Origin: CAIYRG01 sp965247505 | GTDB taxonomy: Bacteria; Pseudomonadota; Alphaproteobacteria; Micropepsales; Micropepsaceae | Assembly (NCBI GenBank): GCA_965247505.1 | Contig: OZ252020.1 | Span: 248,001-312,000, forward strand | Direction of reading: 5' to 3' | Length of the DNA: 64,000 bases | In this document: piece by piece, positions 1-7,925 of the stretch | How positions within the stretch are numbered: position 1 is the stretch's first letter | Layout: every line of letters begins with the position of its first letter | The notes under the pieces: model-generated | What the model was told of the DNA's origin: nothing | What the model saw: only the letters and a program-made list of their open reading frames with translations | The model's database searches: none | Program-made: the position numbers and the translations under genes

Positions 1-380
1 CCCTCGGGTGGTAGATCGGCCTCGAAGCGTAACGCATCATCGGAGTCGACAAGTTTAAGATTGCCCGCTTTCAAAGAAGCTAGGGGCTGGTTGTAATCAT
101 GGCCGCTCAAAAGATTCACGTTCCGGCGCTCAATCTTTTCTCTCAAAATTGAAACCGCCTCCGCGTGTGCGCCTTTCATCACCTTGGCGAGTTCGCCTTG
201 CAACTTTTCAAACTCGCGTATCTGCCAACCAAAGGCCCGCTTGCCAAAACGCTCCTTTCGTATCCTGCCGCGATCCCGGATCGTTGCCGTTCGATTGTAT
301 GGGAACGCGCCACGAAGGGTGCGGCCCCCACCCTTTGCCCGAATCTCTAGTTCGGCATCAAAGAAAAGTTCCAGTTCCAT
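1..380 (-). CDS. HK97-type prohead protease, partial (runs off left edge)
   Basis: The minus strand is open from an ATG at 380 to the window edge, about 126 codons. The start reads MELELFFDAELEIRAKGGGR and the frame continues with a beta-rich segment containing FPYNRTATIRDRGRIRKERF, then LLSGHDYNQPLASLKAGNL. That arrangement (early RGRxRKERF, then a SGHDYNxPLAS box holding the family's His) is typical of the U35/S78 prohead serine proteases, which trim the capsid delta domain and scaffold during head maturation. The catalytic Ser region lies outside the window. It starts 21 bases after the capsid gene stop and is surely co-transcribed with it. Protease downstream of capsid is the reverse of the classical HK97 order. 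Confidence 0.85.
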   Translation of the reverse strand, partial: MELELFFDAELEIRAKGGGRTLRGAFPYNRTATIRDRGRIRKERFGKRAFGWQIREFEKLQGELAKVMKGAHAEAVSILREKIERRNVNLLSGHDYNQPLASLKAGNLKLVDSDDALRFEADLPPE

Positions 381-401
381 GACGTTGAAGCCTCAACGCC
401 A

Positions 402-1697
402 TTAGACCGCGATCTTCAGGTCAACGCGTTCGAACGCATTGACTTGTTCAACCAGAACGTCGCCGATCAAATGATGCAACGTGAAGTGCCGAATCCCGGA
501 ACCAGAATCGGAATAAATGTCGTCTATTCCAATTTGATTCCATACCGGGCAGCACGCCAAGCGTATCGCGTCGACACCATCCAGGCCCATCGTCGCCATA
601 CGGACTCGAAGACACTGGGCAATGGTTGTGTCGGTCGCAGGCATCCGGCGTGAGGAAAAGAATCCGCCTGACTTGTCGCGCAGGTAAGCGCCTGCGGACA
701 ACTCGCCTTTGTAAGATGTTGCGCTTTGAAAGGTGCGCTCCGCAAGCCGCGCGGTGTCCGCATTAACCAACAGCTTCACATCGCCTAAGCCTTCGGCCCA
801 TGGTCCGCCGTCAATCGCATCGGCTGCAAGTTGGACAAAACCATCGAAGTCAACAACATCGGTCGGGTTTGCGGGATCGTCAAGCTGCGTTAGCAGCCCT
901 TCCGGTTCGGCGGCTGTGGTGTTCGGATCGCCGTTAAGGCCCAACTTGTCCAATTCGTCGCTCATCGCCAACATCAAATTTTGACGTAGGGCGCTTTCAA
1001 AGTTGGCGACGCCGACTGCTGCAACATCTTCAACCGCCACTGATAGCCGCGCGGACACACGGTGCGGTGACGTGGCTTTCGGAGTCAGGACGGCGGCGCT
1101 GGATTCCTTCTTAGCGCCCTTTGCCGTAGCCGCCGCACTCAAGCCGGTGGTGATGGTCGCTGTAAGAAACCCGCCCGTTTTCGACCTGGGCATTGCTACG
1201 CCAATGCGCGGCAGCACTGACCGCGCGTAGATCATGGGTCGAATGGGATCAAGATTGACCCCTGTAGTGGACGGGGCACCGGTCGTTGTATCCGCGCGCT
1301 TTTCTGTGCTCGGCCCGGAATCAAATAGTTCCAAAGGGATTTGATCGACGCCAGCGGCTTGCCGCAGTTCAAGCTCAGCACCGTCAATGCGTTTGCCGGA
1401 CAATTCGGCCATGAGATAGTTGGTCAGGCGTGCCTTGCGTCGAAGCTCGACGCGCTCGCGTTGTTCGGCGTCCGGGTTGTCTGCGGCTCGGGTCTCGGCT
1501 TCTTTTTCTTCTGTCTCAAGCGCGACGGTTGCGGCGCGGATTTGGCGCTCTAAGTCCGGTGTGCTTTTTTCGATGGTATCGAGTTCGGCGCGTTGCTCAT
1601 CTGATAGTGATTCGACAAGCGATAGTTCGGCCATCTTCTGGCGTTCTTTGCTTTGACGCTCGCCCAATTCGCGAAGACGCTTTTGGGTTGCGGTCAT
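402..1697 (-). CDS. HK97-fold phage major capsid protein
   Basis: The 431-residue product has the two-part layout of unprocessed HK97-type capsid subunits. Residues 1 to about 105 are charged and helical (coiled-coil delta/scaffold domain, rich in Glu, Arg and Lys). A low-complexity linker (about 125-145, TEKRADTTTGAPSTTG) follows, where the protease would cut. From about 148 the shell domain begins with NLDPIRPMIYARSVLPRIGV and ends FHTLHHLIGDV-like and VNAFERVDLKIAV, the usual closing strand. The ATG at 1697 has a good upstream AAGGAAG. It follows the HNH gene and precedes the prohead protease in the same orientation. Function: subunits of the icosahedral head. Confidence 0.9.
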   Translation of the reverse strand: MTATQKRLRELGERQSKERQKMAELSLVESLSDEQRAELDTIEKSTPDLERQIRAATVALETEEKEAETRAADNPDAEQRERVELRRKARLTNYLMAELSGKRIDGAELELRQAAGVDQIPLELFDSGPSTEKRADTTTGAPSTTGVNLDPIRPMIYARSVLPRIGVAMPRSKTGGFLTATITTGLSAAATAKGAKKESSAAVLTPKATSPHRVSARLSVAVEDVAAVGVANFESALRQNLMLAMSDELDKLGLNGDPNTTAAEPEGLLTQLDDPANPTDVVDFDGFVQLAADAIDGGPWAEGLGDVKLLVNADTARLAERTFQSATSYKGELSAGAYLRDKSGGFFSSRRMPATDTTIAQCLRVRMATMGLDGVDAIRLACCPVWNQIGIDDIYSDSGSGIRHFTLHHLIGDVLVEQVNAFERVDLKIAV

Positions 1698-1847
1698 TGT
1701 GCTTCCTTAAAATGAGTGCGGATCAGGAACGATGGTGCAGAATCATGGAAAACTCCGTATACTGATGAACGGCATAATAATCTGTATACTGATAAATGGC
1801 AACCTAATGTTCCCCAAGCACGCGGTAGGTTCAATTTCAATCAAGTC

Positions 1848-2135
1848 CTAAGGAAGCATCTCGTTTACGAGTTCGCGCCATGCAGTCTCAGCCGGAGTCA
1901 GCGCACGCCGGTTTTCACGGGCGGTCTTCGTGATGTGACAAGAGCGGCAAAGTGTCTGGAGTCCGCTCGGATCGAACGCGTCTTGCCCTGGCTCGCGCTC
2001 TAGTGGCGTGATGTGATCGCACTCAAGCCGCCCGGCGCGCCCGCAATGACAGCAACGCCAGCCGTCGCGCTCGAAGACTTGGCGCCGGACGATTGACCAG
2101 CGGCGCCGATCAAGGGCTCTATGTGCTTCGCTCAT
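1848..2135 (-). CDS. HNH endonuclease (phage packaging-associated type)
   Basis: The 95-residue protein has RRWSIVRRQVFERDGWRC near the N-terminus, a CxxC knuckle (CCHCG), the LECDHITPL box with the first catalytic His, then LQTLCRSCHITKT with the second Cys pair and the last His. This is a complete single-domain HNH nuclease. In HK97-like phages and satellites such proteins work with the terminase in DNA cutting at packaging, and the position between terminase and capsid fits. It is the only intact member of a set: three decayed copies of its 5' part lie upstream at about 2480-2549, 2895-3013 and 3598-3665. Confidence 0.88.
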   Translation of the reverse strand: MSEAHRALDRRRWSIVRRQVFERDGWRCCHCGRAGRLECDHITPLEREPGQDAFDPSGLQTLCRSCHITKTARENRRALTPAETAWRELVNEMLP

Positions 2136-2200
2136 GGTGCCAAGAGGTATGACTCCGGGAAGTGGCCTTGTAGGGACTGACCCGAACTGAATTTGCAGGT

Positions 2201-2485
2201 ATGGAACAGTTCATAGACATGATTTCAGCTATCGATCAGTGCCTCGATGGTCATTTGGGTCAGGCATTGATTACGTTGGGCCTTCTCTTGGATGCACTAG
2301 GCGCCTTTCTCTTGGCGTCCATCCTGTTTGTTAGCAAAGTTGAAGCGGCCGAGCGGGCAACGCCAGGTATGGGTTACAGTGGGCCAGCTTATTTTGCTCT
2401 ACTGCGCGACTCCAAACGCGGCAAATGGGGGGCTGGACTATTGGTCTCCGGATTTGCAGTGCAAATCTCAGGCGTATGGTTGTGA
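2201..2485 (+). CDS. Small two-helix membrane protein, accessory gene on the opposite strand
   Basis: Ninety-four residues with a hydrophobic span at about 20-45 (LGQALITLGLLLDALGAFLL, then ASILFVS) and a second at the C-terminus (GAGLLVSGFAVQISGVWL). It is encoded against the direction of all structural genes, between the intact HNH gene and an HNH relic. No family is recognised. Such small inverted membrane genes in phage elements often act in superinfection exclusion, but that is inference. The upstream Shine-Dalgarno-like sequence (GCAGGT) is weak. Confidence 0.5.
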   Translation: MEQFIDMISAIDQCLDGHLGQALITLGLLLDALGAFLLASILFVSKVEAAERATPGMGYSGPAYFALLRDSKRGKWGAGLLVSGFAVQISGVWL

Positions 2486-2549
2486 ACGACAAAACGCCGC
2501 ACGGCTTGCCAGCGGTGGGCATTCAGGCGGGTGTGGTGTCGGCTTATGT
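2480..2549 (-). pseudogene. HNH nuclease 5' relic A
   Basis: Read on the minus strand the stretch encodes SRHHTRLNAHRWQAVRRF, then VVHN, without an ATG (an ATA stands where the start should be). It matches the N-terminal arm of HNH proteins and is very close in sequence to relic B at 2895-3013. The nuclease core is missing. It abuts the 3' end of the inverted membrane gene. Confidence 0.6.
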
Positions 2550-2616
2550 CCGCCTCTGCGAGATTGAGTTTCCGAGCGACTGCACAGACTAGGGGATTCG
2601 GGTGCCCAAGCCGCCC

Positions 2617-2886
2617 TTAGGCGCCGTCACCAACTTCATCCATGAGTTTCTGCAATTGTTCGACTGTGACACATAGAGTGCATAACTTCTTCGATTTGAG
2701 CTTGCCATTTTCGTCTTCAGTATCCGTCATCACATCGAGCCATATGGGTGTGCCGAAATAGTGTGACTGCTGTGAAGGTTCTCCAAAGCGTAGCCAACGG
2801 TTCGAAATTGCGCAGCTTACGCTCCGTTTTCCGTGGCGGTTTTGAACCCGTGTCCAACTTGTGATTGGGAACTTTCGAATGTTCAT
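2617..2886 (-). CDS. Hypothetical protein of the phage-like element (89 aa)
   Basis: Starts MNIRKFPITSWTRVQNRHGK and ends LQKLMDEVGDGA. I recognise no family. The protein is hydrophilic with two Cys close together (LCTLCVTV) and shows no membrane span or signal peptide. The ATG at 2886 is chosen over an upstream start because the extra N-terminal residues come from the HNH relic B next to it. It lies between HNH relics A and B, so it may be an exchangeable cargo gene. Confidence 0.5.
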   Translation of the reverse strand: MNIRKFPITSWTRVQNRHGKRSVSCAISNRWLRFGEPSQQSHYFGTPIWLDVMTDTEDENGKLKSKKLCTLCVTVEQLQKLMDEVGDGA

Positions 2887-2894
2887 GTCTTTAG

Positions 2895-3013
2895 GCTCCA
2901 GGCTTGATGTGGCGCTTCCGCTACGCCTGCTCGTGCCAACCGTCGCGCGCGAACACAAAACGCCGCACGGCGGCCCAGCGCCGGGAATTTAGGTGGGTGT
3001 GGTGGCGGCTCAT
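2895..3013 (-). pseudogene. HNH nuclease 5' relic B
   Basis: An ATG at 3013 opens MSRHHTHLNSRRWAAVRRF, then VFARDGW, which parallels the N-terminus of the intact HNH protein at 2135 (RRRWSIVRRQVFERDGW). The frame then stops within a few codons. In another frame the text resumes with RAG..E..H, resembling the CGRAGRLECDHI core, so the Cys knuckle appears to have suffered a small deletion. It is a decayed gene copy located between the HEPN-like gene and the 89-residue gene. Confidence 0.65.
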
Positions 3014-3035
3014 GCTGCGGGGTGCTTTCGGGTGC

Positions 3036-3554
3036 TTATATGGACCCCTGCCCCGGCGGCTGGGACGCTTGATGGACCTCCATAAGGATGAACAACGCCT
3101 TGTCTAGGTCCCAAAAGTCGACGTGCTTCCCGTCGATATCCCCGAGGTATCGCCAATCCACGAAGTCATCTCTGTGCTTCTCAAGGATTTGCGCCATCGG
3201 CGCGATGCCATGTGTTCCTTCAAGTTTACATATCTGCTGCTTGGTCTCGCAGTCCAAATCATTAAACAAAACCAGCAGATCATGACCCTCCATGTCCTTC
3301 CTATATTTACCTGTCTTCATGAAGGACAGTACCTTCAGCATCAGTTCGGTCGCGAAGGCACGCAAGAGTACCGCCGATAAAGTGTAACCGAACAGCCTAT
3401 GGACTTGACCATCACCCGACTTCATCTGACTTAGAGATTTTAGGAGGTCGTCCGCAACCAGCCGCATGGCACGAGCCTGGGTTACCGCTACGCCTACATT
3501 CCATTCCTGCTTCTTTCTTGTGCGTCTCTTTGCACCCTCGGCCTTGTTGGACAT
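3036..3554 (-). CDS. HEPN-like helical hypothetical protein, possible defence or immunity gene
   Basis: The 172-residue protein is predicted largely helical after a basic N-terminus (AKRRTRKK). The spacing of ATELMLKVL, then GHDLLVLFNDL, then DDFVDWRYL recalls HEPN/AbiV-like proteins (E..LK..., HDL..LF..L, F..RY). The usual HEPN RNase signature R-x4-6-H is not seen in strict form; the nearest is R-x8-H (RYLGDIDGKH), so nuclease activity is doubtful. It sits between terminase and HNH genes in a cargo-like slot flanked by HNH relics B and C. In phages and satellites this slot often holds anti-phage or superinfection genes. The family call is tentative. Confidence 0.5.
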   Translation of the reverse strand: MSNKAEGAKRRTRKKQEWNVGVAVTQARAMRLVADDLLKSLSQMKSGDGQVHRLFGYTLSAVLLRAFATELMLKVLSFMKTGKYRKDMEGHDLLVLFNDLDCETKQQICKLEGTHGIAPMAQILEKHRDDFVDWRYLGDIDGKHVDFWDLDKALFILMEVHQASQPPGQGSI

Positions 3555-3597
3555 CTACCCTGCACCCTCTCTCACTCCGCCGAACAGCCCGCGCCAC

Positions 3598-3665
3598 GTG
3601 AAGCGCTTGCGCTGCACCTTCTGGCCAACCGTCGCGCCCAGAGACGTTCCAGCGGTGGGTGTTTA
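3598..3665 (-). pseudogene. HNH nuclease 5' relic C
   Basis: Directly after the terminase stop the minus strand reads LNTHRWN, then GRDGW, the same LNxxRW and RDGW landmarks as the other HNH copies but with about 18 bases lost between them. Downstream similarity to relic B continues weakly into GGTGCAGCGCAAGCGC. It is too short and degenerate to code for a working nuclease. It separates the terminase from the HEPN-like gene. Confidence 0.5.
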
Positions 3666-5156
3666 GCCCACCATCCCCCGATATTGCCAGCGGCGTTTAG
3701 GTGCAGCCGGTATGCGTACCCCCGCAGAAACGGCCAGGATCGCCGCCGCCGCCGCATCATCGCGTGCGCGCGATCTGCGCCCGCCCTGGCTTCCCTTCGC
3801 CAGCTTGGAATTGCCTGCCGGATCGCTCACGGTGCGGGCTTCCGCCATCGCGGATCGCAACAGCAAGCTAGGCACCGGCGCCACCCGGCCATCGGCACAA
3901 CCGCGCCGGAACCCACGCACATCTTCCGCACCATCTTTGAAGCCCATTCCCCGAATCTCAAGTGGCGCCACCGGAACCCTGGCCACGCCCAGGGCGTCCC
4001 TCAGTTCAGCTTCCCGCCAGCGGTCAGCGACGATCCGCGACGGTCGCCCAAAGTGCCCCAAGGCCGCCTGTAGCAGCGCCGGAATATCAACCGCCCGCTG
4101 CCCAATGGTCAGCAGTTCGCCGCGCCTGGCGCACTCGGCATAAAGCCGCCCCACGCCATCCCTTAGCCCGCGATCCGCAAGGTTTGGCTCGCTGGGGAAA
4201 GCGGACAACGCCTCTAACCGCCCGGTTTCCGGCCAATACGCAGCTACGGCGGATTGCGCCGCGCTTGTGCCCAGGTCAACGCCCCAAACGCATGGCCCGG
4301 CCCGTTCCGCGTCGCCCTCTATTTCCTGCCAAAGGATCGTGCCCAGCAGGGTTTGAATCGCGACATCTTCGGTGCCCAGGTTCAGCCTTAGCGCCTCGAA
4401 CGCCGCCAGCAGGGAAGGATCGCGCCGGGCTTGCTTCGCCTCGGTGCGGATCGCTTCCAACAAATCCGGCATGGCAGACAGGGAAGGGTTAGCCTTGCGC
4501 CAGGTGCGTTCTTGAAACTTGGGATCGGACGGCCCGGCCGCGTGGCATTGCGAATAGTCCGCACCGCCCGCCAACGCCTTTGCAAACCAGTGTTCCGGGT
4601 CCGCTGGCCGCGTGCCCAAGGCCACAAAACGCGAGTGCGGTTGTTTGCCCGCCGCCGTTCGCAATGCCGCAACCATGCGCTCGCCGGTCGTTTCCGGCCA
4701 TTGTGCGGGCTCATCGGCCAACACAAGCACCGGCGCAAGACCATGCGCCCGGCGCGGATCGGAACCGATGCAGCGCACCCTGGCCCCCGTGACGCGATTC
4801 TCGATCCTCGCTTGTTGCGCTGTGTCCCAAATTTTCCACCGCTCACGGTCGTCTAATTTTTCGCCCATAAACGCGAGGCAATGTTCAAACCCGATCCGCG
4901 CTTGCTCGAAGCTCGAAGCGACAATGACAGTCTCGCCCCTCGGCACCGCAAGCGGACCGTCAAGAGTCGCGCAAGCGATCCCGGACAACAAAGCCGTCTT
5001 GCCGTTGCCACGCCCAACACTCAGCGCAGCCGATTGCACGCCGGGCCTGAACGCGCCAGACATAAACCGCCGCTGCCACGGAAGGACACGGAACGCCTGC
5101 CCGGCGAGGCGGCCTTGCGAGACCGTCAGTCCGGAGAGGTAGTCAAGTAGGATCAT
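3663..5156 (-). CDS. Phage terminase large subunit
   Basis: The 497-residue protein has the ATPase domain first: a P-loop at about residues 46-56 (SVGRGNGKTA), an adenine-binding-like ETVIVASSFEQARIGF, and a Walker B acid pair in VLVLADEPAQW. The nuclease domain follows: WGVDLGTSAAQSA supplies the first metal-binding Asp, ADRWRE lies in the middle, and RARDDAAAAAILA near the C-terminus gives the last. It translocates DNA into the prohead and cuts it. No small terminase subunit is recognisable upstream; a 98-residue gene at 5648-5944 is the only candidate position. The gene ends exactly where HNH relic C begins. Confidence 0.88.
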   Translation of the reverse strand: MILLDYLSGLTVSQGRLAGQAFRVLPWQRRFMSGAFRPGVQSAALSVGRGNGKTALLSGIACATLDGPLAVPRGETVIVASSFEQARIGFEHCLAFMGEKLDDRERWKIWDTAQQARIENRVTGARVRCIGSDPRRAHGLAPVLVLADEPAQWPETTGERMVAALRTAAGKQPHSRFVALGTRPADPEHWFAKALAGGADYSQCHAAGPSDPKFQERTWRKANPSLSAMPDLLEAIRTEAKQARRDPSLLAAFEALRLNLGTEDVAIQTLLGTILWQEIEGDAERAGPCVWGVDLGTSAAQSAVAAYWPETGRLEALSAFPSEPNLADRGLRDGVGRLYAECARRGELLTIGQRAVDIPALLQAALGHFGRPSRIVADRWREAELRDALGVARVPVAPLEIRGMGFKDGAEDVRGFRRGCADGRVAPVPSLLLRSAMAEARTVSDPAGNSKLAKGSQGGRRSRARDDAAAAAILAVSAGVRIPAAPKRRWQYRGMVG

Positions 5157-5236
5157 GGCTTGCCTGGAAATATGATAATATCAACTCTGGCTCCCCTGCT
5201 TTCGGGCCAGCTTGCGTCAGCAGAGTATCGAAAGAA

Positions 5237-5506
5237 ATGAAAGAGAACGAAGAAAATAGACCTGAAGTAGAAGTGGATTTGAACGTTTCAGACAAAGGTC
5301 TTTCTTTGAAAGCCAAAGGTGCTGGAATTTTGTTCCTATTGTTTCTTTCAATTTCAGGAATGATATATGTAGCCTATCTTATATCTAGTACAGGAGGGCA
5401 AATAGCCTTGTTTTTACCTTTGTTGTTTCTCCTATTCGTAACTTACCAACTCATTAACTTGGCCCATGGTGTCTTCCGTACAGGCATGTATATCGACAAC
5501 AGCTGA
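5237..5506 (+). CDS. AT-rich small membrane protein, moron-like
   Basis: Eighty-nine residues: an acidic soluble N-terminus (about 1-30, with VDLNVSDKGLSLKAKG) and two hydrophobic helices (ILFLLFLSISGMIYVAYLIS and IALFLPLLFLLFVTYQLI). It is transcribed against the terminase and is visibly richer in A and T than its neighbours, the usual look of a recently acquired moron. The start has a GAAAG-like Shine-Dalgarno close to the ATG. Function unknown; membrane-located immunity or exclusion is a guess. Confidence 0.5.
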   Translation: MKENEENRPEVEVDLNVSDKGLSLKAKGAGILFLLFLSISGMIYVAYLISSTGGQIALFLPLLFLLFVTYQLINLAHGVFRTGMYIDNS

Positions 5507-5647
5507 CACTTCTTCGGGGGAAAATTGAAGAGTTTTGGCTACCATTTCATGGAGTTCGGTACTACCCACCCCGGAACACCCCCCCAGGAGAAGATTTGGC
5601 CGGTGCCATAAAGGCCCTCTCACGTCTCAAGCCGTCCACACGCGCCG

Positions 5648-5944
5648 TTATGTTTTCGCCATCAGCCGCTGCGCGCGACGGTGGCTTATGCCCAGCTTGT
5701 CAAGCGTTTGCAACCAAGCTCCGTGTTTCACACGGCGTTTTGCCGAGGCAAGCAGGTGACCCAACCTCTCTTTGTCGTTGCCTTTGTCGGCCTTGATGAT
5801 TCCCTCAAGCAGGTCAGGAAATGCCGTTTCCTCGCGTCGTAAATCGCGAATCAAATGACCGGCCTCGTCAGCCGTTAGTGGTTCGCACGCCCTTACGATT
5901 AACGAGGCTGCGTATTTCTTTTGTCTTGGACTTGCTTCGATCAT
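5648..5944 (-). CDS. DUF3102-like small protein
   Basis: The product (98 aa) starts MIEASPRQKKYAASLIV and ends VKHGAWLQTLDKLGISHRRA then QRLMAKT. The tail resembles the KHGxWxxxLxxxLGISxRxAQRxM motif of DUF3102-type proteins, found in phages and mobile elements and thought to bind DNA. I start it at 5944 because the preceding 80-codon frame ends there with an ATGA overlap. It occupies the place where a small terminase or replication gene might be expected, but nothing in it shows either function. Confidence 0.55.
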   Translation of the reverse strand: MIEASPRQKKYAASLIVRACEPLTADEAGHLIRDLRREETAFPDLLEGIIKADKGNDKERLGHLLASAKRRVKHGAWLQTLDKLGISHRRAQRLMAKT

Positions 5945-6183
5945 GTCTGTGCCTCTTGGTGATGGTCGGAGTGCGGGCGCACCTGTCCCTTTCCCTCTGG
6001 AAACGCGACAAAAGCGACACTTCCAGAGGGTTGGGCATTTCGCTCTTGCGTGCCTCTCGGAGCCAGGCCGGGAGCGCATGGGCGGAGCGCGCACCGGCCA
6101 TGTGGCCTCACCACTGGTCGCGCCCTCGGAGTACACTTCACCAACTGGTCGCTGGCGCTCTCGCCGGTCTCCGCCCCCAACAC
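5941..6183 (-). CDS. Possible small hypothetical protein coupled to the next gene
   Basis: An 80-codon frame beginning at a GTG at 6183 (MLGAETGESASDQLVK) and ending in the ATGA shared with the next gene start. Composition is rich in Pro, Arg and His, and it contains SGSVAFVAF. No family is recognised. The start/stop overlap is the only real support. The rest of the stretch 6184-6376 between this frame and AlpA shows only a hairpin. Confidence 0.3.
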   Translation of the reverse strand: MLGAETGESASDQLVKCTPRARPVVRPHGRCALRPCAPGLAPRGTQERNAQPSGSVAFVAFPEGKGQVRPHSDHHQEAQT

Positions 6184-6344
6184 TCAAATTCCAGGTTTGC
6201 CCCGGTCTCCGCCATCAGGTCTGCCTCGGCTGCGGGCGTGAGAGTCCCTCTCCAGTGCCCGCGAAAAAAATCATTGCCGCCCCGGATGCACCGCGATATG
6301 AAAGCTACTGTAATCAGCTTTTCGCGCGGAAGCGCTCGACGACA

Positions 6345-6374
6345 ACGGCGGCGGCCTTAACGGGCCGCCGTTTT
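6345..6374 (+). terminator. GC-rich hairpin followed by TTTT
   Basis: ACGGCGGC at 6345-6352 pairs with GCCGCCGT at 6364-6371 around an 11-base loop, with a short T run at 6371-6374 on the plus strand. It lies just beyond the alpA stop codon. The T run reads on the plus strand, opposite to alpA, so it would stop transcription entering alpA from the left; as a terminator for alpA itself it lacks the U tract. Confidence 0.4.
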
Positions 6375-6376
6375 GT

Positions 6377-6604
6377 TCATTTCGGCACCTCCCCGGTCGC
6401 TTCGCCCGTAGCGCGCGGCAACGAATCGAGCCACGCAACGATTTCGTCGCGTCTCCATCCGATAGAATTTTGCCCTAGGCGCAGCGGAACGGGGAACGAT
6501 CCGGCGCGGTATCGCCTATGGATCGACGGCGCAGGAACGCCAGTCAATGCGGAAACTTCTCGGATTCGCAATATAAATTTTTCGGGGATTTTTGTATCTG
6601 GCAT
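6377..6604 (-). CDS. AlpA-family excisionase/transcription regulator
   Basis: The 75-residue protein matches the AlpA helix-turn-helix layout: ILRIREVSALTGVPAPSIHR, then RYRAGSFPVPLRLGQNSIGW and RRDEIVAWL. The recognition helix is followed by the FPxPxxLG-xxxGWxxxEIxxWL wing typical of the family. AlpA proteins control the integrase or excision in P4-like elements and are marker genes of phage-inducible islands. It sits 128 bases downstream of the integrase stop in the same orientation. Confidence 0.85.
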   Translation of the reverse strand: MPDTKIPEKFILRIREVSALTGVPAPSIHRRYRAGSFPVPLRLGQNSIGWRRDEIVAWLDSLPRATGEATGEVPK

Positions 6605-6732
6605 ACGCGCAGCCCACCCGCCTCAAGAGAGAAAAATGTATCGTCATTTCTTTTCTTTTCTTTATCGTTCTCTATGAGGCTTGCGATGCGAATCGCACGA
6701 CTCGATCAATACACTACCGTTCGCAAGCGCTG

Positions 6733-7893
6733 TCAACGGGCGACATAAGCCGCCCACTCTTCCATCAATTTGCGGCGTCGTTCAAACAAATCTGTTCTTC
6801 GGTATGCGCGTTCAACCGCGCTGCCTTCGACATGCGACAAAGCCATTTCGCAGACCTCGCGCGGTGCGTCGGAACATTCCGCCGCCCAATCGCGGAACGA
6901 AGAACGAAAACCGTGAACGGTTCCCCCGATTCCAAGATCGTGCAGCAACTTTGCCAGAGTCGCAGCCGCAAGCGCGCCGGATCGCGCGGAAGGAAAAATC
7001 AAACCGCTTCCGTCTGAAAGCTCGCGCGCTTCCGCCAAGATTTCGAGCGCACGCGACGGCAAAGGAACGCGATGCGCACGCTTCGACTTCATGCGTTCGG
7101 CGGGAACGATCCACGTTGCCGAATCGGTGTCGATTTCGTCCCATGTCGCGCCGCGTGTTTCGCCGCTTCGTGCCGCCGTCAGGATTAGAAACTCGATGGC
7201 AAGTTTTGCGGTCAAAGACGCCTTGGACGCCCTTACCTTGGCGATTGCATCTGCGACCTCCGCATAAGGCAAAGACCGTTGGTGCGTGACAATATGATTA
7301 TTTCGCGGAAGCGCCGCCGTGACGGCATCGCCAGCCGGGTTGTCGGCGCGGTAGTTTTGCGCGATAGCCCACTGCATGATCGCGCTGATCCGGCCTCGCA
7401 AGCGCCGCATGGTCTCGCGTTTCGGTTGCCAATGCGGAACCAGCACGGCCAAAACGTCGCCGGAAGAGATTTCGGAAACGCGCTTGCCGCCAAGCTGTGG
7501 CATCGCATAATCCCGCAAGCTGCCCCGCCATTGCGTTTCCGATTTGCCGCCATTCTTCCATGTCTGTGCATGGAGCGCGATCACCTTTTCGACGGCTTCG
7601 GCAAATGTCGGTATGTCAGAACGGGCCCTCAGTGTCCGGGGATCGCCACCGCCTCGCGCCAACTTGCGGTACTCAAAAGCCGTCGCGCGCGCTTCGGCCA
7701 GCGTGATATACGGAAAACCGCCCAAGCCAACGTCGCGCCGCTTGCCGCCGATTGTGCCGCGCCAACTCCATTGTTTTGAAATCAACTTTTTCTTGCTAGA
7801 TTGGCGCACACACAGCCGCAAGCCGTGTTGATCGCAATACGCGCCCGGCCTTTTGACGGTTTTGACGAATGCCGCCGTGAGTCGCGTTTTCAT
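6733..7893 (-). CDS. P4-type tyrosine recombinase (integrase)
   Basis: About 386 residues from MKTRLTAAFVKTVKRPGAYC; an ATG three codons earlier (7902) is also possible. The N-terminal DUF4102-like part (VGLGGFPYITLAEARATA) is followed by a core-binding domain and the catalytic domain. Visible active-site residues are Arg in ARSGETRGATW, HGFR in GTVHGFRSSFRDWAAE, His in LSHVEGSAVERAY and the Tyr in AYRR. It inserts and excises the element and lies at its right edge. No tRNA is seen at the adjacent border; the site used cannot be read from this window alone. Confidence 0.88.
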   Translation of the reverse strand: MKTRLTAAFVKTVKRPGAYCDQHGLRLCVRQSSKKKLISKQWSWRGTIGGKRRDVGLGGFPYITLAEARATAFEYRKLARGGGDPRTLRARSDIPTFAEAVEKVIALHAQTWKNGGKSETQWRGSLRDYAMPQLGGKRVSEISSGDVLAVLVPHWQPKRETMRRLRGRISAIMQWAIAQNYRADNPAGDAVTAALPRNNHIVTHQRSLPYAEVADAIAKVRASKASLTAKLAIEFLILTAARSGETRGATWDEIDTDSATWIVPAERMKSKRAHRVPLPSRALEILAEARELSDGSGLIFPSARSGALAAATLAKLLHDLGIGGTVHGFRSSFRDWAAECSDAPREVCEMALSHVEGSAVERAYRRTDLFERRRKLMEEWAAYVAR

Positions 7894-7925
7894 TACCCTC
7901 ATTATATCCCACAAAAAAAACGATA

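Noticed and set aside
6184..6344. Replication (primase) gene in the phage-like element
   Set aside because: The space between alpA and the terminase is too short and no primase motif is visible in any frame.
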